The position numbers and the translations under genes are program-made. Of a stretch of 64,000 bases of DNA, positions 60,250-64,000 are shown in pieces; the first letter of the stretch is position 1; every line of letters starts with the position of its first letter. Origin of the DNA: UBA4636 sp963650915 (lineage in GTDB: Bacteria; Bacillota; Clostridia; Christensenellales; Borkfalkiaceae); the NCBI GenBank assembly GCA_963650915.1, contig CAVJMJ010000001.1:147636-211635 (forward strand). The letters run 5' to 3'. The notes beneath the pieces are model-generated. The model was not told where the DNA came from and did no database searches. It saw nothing but the letters and a program-made list of their open reading frames with translations.

Positions 60250-60278
60250 ATTATAATAGACATCGTTTAATTTGTCAA
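60250..60278 (-). promoter_or_regulatory. Consensus promoter of the partner-switching operon
   Basis: Minus strand: TTGACA (60278-60273), 17 nt, TATAAT (60255-60250). It predicts transcription from about 60243, giving a leader of about 465 nt before the ATG at 59776. Confidence 0.9.
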
Positions 60279-60552
60279 TGGAAAAAAATATGAAAATAAT
60301 CTTTTGTTCATTGTGAATTGTTTTTGTGAAAGCCACAAATTAAAAGTAATGCGTGAAAACCAAAAAAATAACTCGTTGAAACCCCAAATTTTGAACAATT
60401 TGTCCATAAAAAATTTACACCTACAAGAATTCAAAACAATTTGTACTTGCAAAAATTTAGAGCAATTTGTAATTACAAAAATTTAGAGCAATTTGTACCT
60501 ACTAAAATTTTGAACATTTTGTATTTGCAAAAATTTATACCTTAAAAATTTA

Positions 60553-60930
60553 GAACAATCTGTACCTACCAAAATTAATACTTGTAAAAATTTGTACCTA
60601 AAAAATTTATAACTACAAAAATTCAAAACAATTTGTACTTGCAAAAATTAATGACAATTCATACCTACTAAAATTAATACTTGTAAAAATTTGTACCTAA
60701 AAAATTTATAACTACAAAAATTCAAAACAATTTGTACTTGCAAAAATTAATGACAATTCATACCTACTAAAATTAATACTTGTAAAAATTTGTACCTAAA
60801 AAATTTATAACTACAAAAATTCAAAACAATTTGTACTTGCAAAAATTAATGACAATTCATACCTACTAAAATTAATACTTGTAAAAATTTGTACCTAAAA
60901 AATTTATAACTACAAAAATTCAAAACAATT
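60553..60930. repeat. 99-bp AT-rich tandem repeat, about 3.5 copies
   Basis: GACAATTCATACCTACTAAA recurs at 60653, 60752 and 60851, exactly 99 bp apart. Each unit is made of about three degenerate 33-bp sub-units (AATTTGTACCTACAAAAATT type), which continue outside the array (60400-60975). Confidence 0.9.
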
Positions 60931-60990
60931 TGTCCATAAAAAATTTATACCTGCAAAAATTAAGAACAATTCATAAAAGTCCTGAATTAA

Positions 60991-61026
60991 GACTAAACCG
61001 CATTTTGCGGTTTAGTCGTTTTTTGA
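60991..61026 (+). terminator. Strong orphan terminator
   Basis: GACTAAACCGCA pairs with TGCGGTTTAGTC, followed by GTTTTTT. No plus-strand gene ends here. It would terminate any RNA transcribed rightwards through the AT-rich array. Confidence 0.85.
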
Positions 61027-61082
61027 TAAAAATATACCGATAACGGGCTTATAGACGGGTTTTTAACTCTTTCCGAGTTTAT

Positions 61083-61525
61083 CCGCAGGTCATCCTGAGC
61101 TTGTCGAAGGATCTAGCGGCAAAGCCGCGCATATTATAAAATATGCCGTTCCTTGTTAGCCTTCACCTCTTTAAAAGGCTTCACCTGGTAGGGGGAGCTG
61201 TCGATGAAATCGACTGAGGAGGTTGGACGACTTATATAATTGCAAAGATTATATAAACGCTTTAACGCCGACTATCGTCGGCTACACCTCATCAGTCAAC
61301 AAAGTTGACAGCTGTCCGCCTCGGTCTCACGACCTTCGGGCTACGGCTAAGGACAACACACTGTGTTATCCGCTTAACGCCTGCGCACCCCTCAAGGTGA
61401 AGCCTTTCCGTAGGTCATCCTGAGCTTGTCGAAGGATCTAGCGGCAAAGCCGCGCATATTATATAATTGCCGTTCCTTATGGACTTCCCCTACCAGGTGA
61501 AGGCTTGCTGACGCTCAACATGACA
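61083..61525. repeat. MITE-like elements, copies 4 (partial) and 5
   Basis: GGTCATCCTGAGCTTGTCG occurs at about 61089 and 61414. The second copy runs to GACGCTCAACATGAC at 61524, a 110-bp short form with both ends. Both carry GCGGCAAAGCCGCGCATATTAT. Between them is a block (61255-61400) also seen at 50440-50540. Confidence 0.75.
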
Positions 61526-61595
61526 AAAAACGCCAATAACGGACTTATAGCGTGATTTTCATATTAATATTTCGTTTCTGTAACTACAAAAAAAC

Positions 61596-61630
61596 AACGG
61601 CGGTTCGATTGCTCGAACCGCCGTCTTTTA
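61596..61630. terminator. Terminator of the TasA/SipW-type gene
   Basis: ACGGCGGTTCGA-TTGC-TCGAACCGCCGT, 12-bp perfect stem, followed on the minus strand by TGTTTTTTTG. It lies about 135 nt past the stop at 61761. Confidence 0.88.
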
Positions 61631-61760
61631 AGTTATGCGTTTCCGTTATTGTTGCCGACTATCTTTCAGCAAAAGGTTAAAAATTTTGTAAACCGTAATC
61701 TTTAATATTTACCGCTCAACCTTAAATCGGAACAAAAGCGTTCTTTAATTTATTAAAGCC

Positions 61761-63419
61761 TTAGTCAATCTGTACAGTGCAAGTCTTACTGCTGTCTTTT
61801 GCGGTTACGACATTCCCTGCAACGGTTTTACTTAACGGTGTTTTTCCAACCTTTATGTAAACATAATCGTCGCAATAAATATTTGTGACTATATTATTGG
61901 TAATCACCAAATTCATTTTGCTTGCGTCACCTATGCGAATAAACCGATCTAAACTGCCATCGGATTTATTGTTGCTAATGATTACATTGCCTGTCACGGG
62001 TGCACATCCACTGGCTTGGCTGAGTAATATATTATGTGCATAAGCCCCATTAATAGTGTTGTTGGTGATTGTCAGATTTTCAACGCCGTCGACTTTCATA
62101 AGGCGGTTAGCGTCAACAGTGCAGTTGTTTATAAAAACATTCTTGTAAATGGTTTCAGTACCGTCGCAAATGATTTCCAATAGCATATTGCTATTGGTAG
62201 CAGATTTCTCTGATGCTTTAAACGAGCAACCATCGAAGTACAAACCGTCAATTTTATAACGATATACGCAAGTATTGAGACCTTTATCATTACTGGTCTT
62301 GCTCAATTTAAGCGCTGCACAATCGCCCTCAAATTTTATATTTTTGAATGTTAAATTGTTGAGCGTGAAGAAACTGATCAATCGATTGTCGGGATCGGAA
62401 TCTCCGTCACGGGTGTCATGGGAATTTTGCTCGCTATAAATTGTATTGCCTGAAATACTGTTTTCTGTATCCTCGGCATACTTATAGTTACCATCCATAA
62501 ATTCAATGTTTTTTACCGTAGCGTTGTCGCTACCTACAATAGTGATATTTTTCAACGTACGCATGTAAGTAACGTCGGTACGACCGGGGTGATAAGTGTA
62601 GGTTATTTTTTCTCCGTTAACCTGAAGTGAATCGGCACCCGTTGAACCGCTTGCAAACGGTTGGCTCTTCGCACTTTGACGGAAATGTAAGGTACCATAG
62701 TTACCTTCGCCCAAAATAATAGTGTCGCCGTCGGTTGCATTATCTAAAGCGTATTGCACGTTATCCGGCGTTACATTATAAACACCGTTAAAAGCATTGC
62801 CTTGGATAGCCTCTACGGTGAAAGAAATATCACAACCGGTATCTTGATATGCATTGCCCGCATCGGAAGGAAGGGTAATACTTACAGGCAATTCAATATC
62901 GGTAACTTCTAAAGTTTTATATGTAGTGCGTTCTACAAGCCCGGTTAATTCTTCATCATCAATCGTAATGGTCAAACCGCTAAACAATCCTTTATCTTCG
63001 ACAGCAAGCGCCGTACGATACATGATCGTAACATTGCTATCATTGGTAACGGTAATTTTGAACGTAACCTTGTCGCCCGGGGTCATTTTGTCAAGCGTAA
63101 CGGTGCCTTCTTTTTCGTTTATCGTTGCCGTACCGCCGTTTGCAAACGTGCCGTTTTTGCCACCGACAAAAACAGTTTGATTGTCGGTTGCATATATTCT
63201 TTCTTTGTCTGTTTCAACGATGCCGGTCAAGTCTTTGCCGGAATAGGTTTGAAGATCTTCAATGGTTGCAACTACGTTTACTTTACCCGATGAAACGGTA
63301 ATGTTTACCTTGCTTTCACTGGTAAATAATGCAAAGGTTGCGCCGGCTGCAAGGCTTACGCACATAATTATAGCGAGCACTGCCGATACAATTATGCTTC
63401 TTTTAGCAGATTTTTTCAT
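61761..63419 (-). CDS. SipW/TasA-type secreted protein with beta-helix domain
   Basis: 552 residues. The N-terminus (SAKRSIIVSAVLAIIMCVSL... GATFALFTSESKVNITVSSG) is the special signal region of SipW-dependent proteins such as TasA and camelysin, which form matrix fibres or surface structures. A beta-sandwich (about 30-215) with DKMTPGDKVTFKITVTNDSN follows. Residues about 225-552 look like a right-handed beta-helix with Asn-rich turns (NVQYALDNATDGDTIILGEGNY, NITIVGSDNATVKNIEF, ENLTITNNTINGAY). AAGGAGAC precedes the ATG. No sipW homologue is in the window. A candidate invertible promoter lies upstream at 63685-63881. Confidence 0.82.
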   Translation of the reverse strand: MKKSAKRSIIVSAVLAIIMCVSLAAGATFALFTSESKVNITVSSGKVNVVATIEDLQTYSGKDLTGIVETDKERIYATDNQTVFVGGKNGTFANGGTATINEKEGTVTLDKMTPGDKVTFKITVTNDSNVTIMYRTALAVEDKGLFSGLTITIDDEELTGLVERTTYKTLEVTDIELPVSITLPSDAGNAYQDTGCDISFTVEAIQGNAFNGVYNVTPDNVQYALDNATDGDTIILGEGNYGTLHFRQSAKSQPFASGSTGADSLQVNGEKITYTYHPGRTDVTYMRTLKNITIVGSDNATVKNIEFMDGNYKYAEDTENSISGNTIYSEQNSHDTRDGDSDPDNRLISFFTLNNLTFKNIKFEGDCAALKLSKTSNDKGLNTCVYRYKIDGLYFDGCSFKASEKSATNSNMLLEIICDGTETIYKNVFINNCTVDANRLMKVDGVENLTITNNTINGAYAHNILLSQASGCAPVTGNVIISNNKSDGSLDRFIRIGDASKMNLVITNNIVTNIYCDDYVYIKVGKTPLSKTVAGNVVTAKDSSKTCTVQID

Positions 63420-63684
63420 GAATTTTGTCTCCTTAAAAAAGATTTGATTATTTTTACATTTTTCGACTTTTAGTTTTTTTGTTTTTTTCGACTTTTTTAC
63501 AACAATCGAAATATTTTTCTTTTGTTCGATTATTGACCTTTCCCTCCTTTAATTTTTCTTTGTGAAAAGTGACATCTAATATAAAATTTCAGAACGTTTT
63601 TTAAGTACTTTGTTTTCCAAAATCGCCGATATTAAGCGGAATTTTTAGTGTAGCAAAACAAATTTTCGCACAAAAATCCGTTCG

Positions 63685-63881
63685 TCTAATATGCTATTAG
63701 ATGAACAAAACGAAGTTTTTCCGTCTTTTCAAACTTGAAAAATAATTTATTCTCAATATTTTTTAAATAAAAAACCAATAAAAAATCAAATATAGTGAAA
63801 TTTTTGTGTTGTAATCGTTGACATAACAATTCATTTGTGGTACAATACACATGTACCGTGTACATCTAATAGCATATTAGA
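63685..63881. promoter_or_regulatory. 19-bp inverted repeats bracketing a promoter (candidate inverton)
   Basis: TCTAATATGCTATTAGATG (63685-63703) is the perfect reverse complement of CATCTAATAGCATATTAGA (63863-63881); the 159 bp between them contain one strong promoter. Each arm is also nearly palindromic itself, and the right arm extends to a 15-bp hairpin (63857-63889), so a paired operator is the alternative reading. Confidence 0.7.
63818..63846 (+). promoter_or_regulatory. Promoter inside the inverted-repeat segment, pointing right
   Basis: TTGACA (63818-63823), 17 nt, TACAAT (63841-63846). The transcription start would be about 63853, ten bases before the right inverted repeat. In the current orientation it drives whatever lies right of the window. 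Confidence 0.88.
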
Positions 63882-64000
63882 TGTACACGTTTTACTATAT
63901 TAGGCGAACGTTTTTTATATTCCTTGAGCGTTTTTTTTGTGTTAAACGCCTTTTTTTTAAACTTAAATAATTTATTTTGCAAGTTTTTTAAACTTGCAAA

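Larger units (their letters stand above)
60279..61760. other. 1.5-kb intergenic: AT-rich repeats, terminators, MITE-like copies
   Basis: No gene seen. 60400-60975 is an AT-rich array of degenerate units near 33 bp, with three almost perfect 99-bp copies. A strong terminator lies at 60991-61026. MITE-like elements with stem-loops fill 61031-61560. A second terminator lies at 61596-61630. Confidence 0.65.
63420..64000. promoter_or_regulatory. Upstream region of the TasA/SipW-type gene with inverted-repeat promoter
   Basis: No gene seen up to the window edge. 63542-63555 has an AGGAGG-like motif on the minus strand without a following start codon. 63685-63881 holds the inverted-repeat promoter. 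An additional half-site, ACATCTAATA, is at 63572-63581. The last 100 bases are T-rich, with no open frame. Confidence 0.6.

Noticed and set aside
51362..60278. Interpretation as a standard sigma-B type stress operon
   Set aside because: No sigma factor gene is present, and MATE, DUF2156 and HD-kinase proteins have no place in the standard rsb operon.

Overview
ORGANISM. The window looks like chromosome of an uncultured, low-to-moderate GC, Gram-positive anaerobe of the class Clostridia, probably gut-associated. This rests on a spore-coat ATPase gene (spoIVA) at the left edge, consensus sigma-A promoters (TTGACA-17-TATAAT), AGGAGG ribosome sites, lipobox lipoproteins, multicomponent sugar ABC transporters with LacI regulators, and a TPP riboswitch in front of a ThiT-type transporter. 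The lineage below class level is a guess. There is no rRNA, tRNA, prophage, transposase or CRISPR array in the window.

LAYOUT. 1-5.7 kb is housekeeping: partial spoIVA, riboswitch-controlled thiT, cysK, mnmA, then a small SLOG-domain/Xre pair between two near-identical terminator repeats. 5.9-20.2 kb is one minus-strand locus: ribokinase, LacI regulator, two sugar permeases, a solute-binding lipoprotein, nucleoside hydrolase, a large repeat-containing secreted protein and three paralogous beta-propeller lipoproteins. It looks like a ribose or nucleoside scavenging system. A divergent plus-strand operon (20.6-23.3 kb: YesL-like protein, sugar-type ABC ATPase, two unknown membrane proteins) starts at a promoter carrying the same LacI-type operator, so it probably supplies the missing ATPase. 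23.7-26.0 kb is a cation module (MgtC-like protein and CPA2 antiporter) behind a structured leader that may be a riboswitch.

26.8-29.0 kb is intergenic DNA full of repeats. 29.0-45.8 kb is a second minus-strand glycan locus: two solute-binding lipoproteins, GH97, MalF/MalG-type permeases, an ABC ATPase with two unusual insertions, LacI regulator, GH3, a DUF4965 (GtaA-like) protein and GH31. 47.0-49.3 kb encodes a large Ig-like-domain lipoprotein lying between inverted copies of a MITE-like repeat.

51.4-60.3 kb is the most unusual part: a minus-strand partner-switching signalling operon. In order of transcription it encodes a free STAS protein, a DUF2156 aminoacyl-lipid-synthase-like protein, a MATE transporter fused to a degenerate RsbW-like ATPase domain, a membrane sensor with HAMP, PP2C phosphatase and RsbW-like kinase domains, an HD-STAS-kinase triple fusion, and a second membrane PP2C phosphatase. 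Its consensus promoter is followed by a leader of roughly 470 nt made mostly of tandem 22-bp and 10-bp repeats. DUF2156 plus a flippase-like MATE protein resembles a split MprF, suggesting post-translational control of membrane-lipid modification. This is an inference.

61.8-63.4 kb encodes a TasA/SipW-type secreted beta-helix protein. Upstream of it, a consensus promoter sits between two perfect 19-bp inverted repeats, as in a phase-variable invertible promoter.

LIMITS. All product calls come from reading the sequence by eye; no database search, structure prediction or alignment was run. Substrate assignments for the transporters and hydrolases are inferences from gene content.
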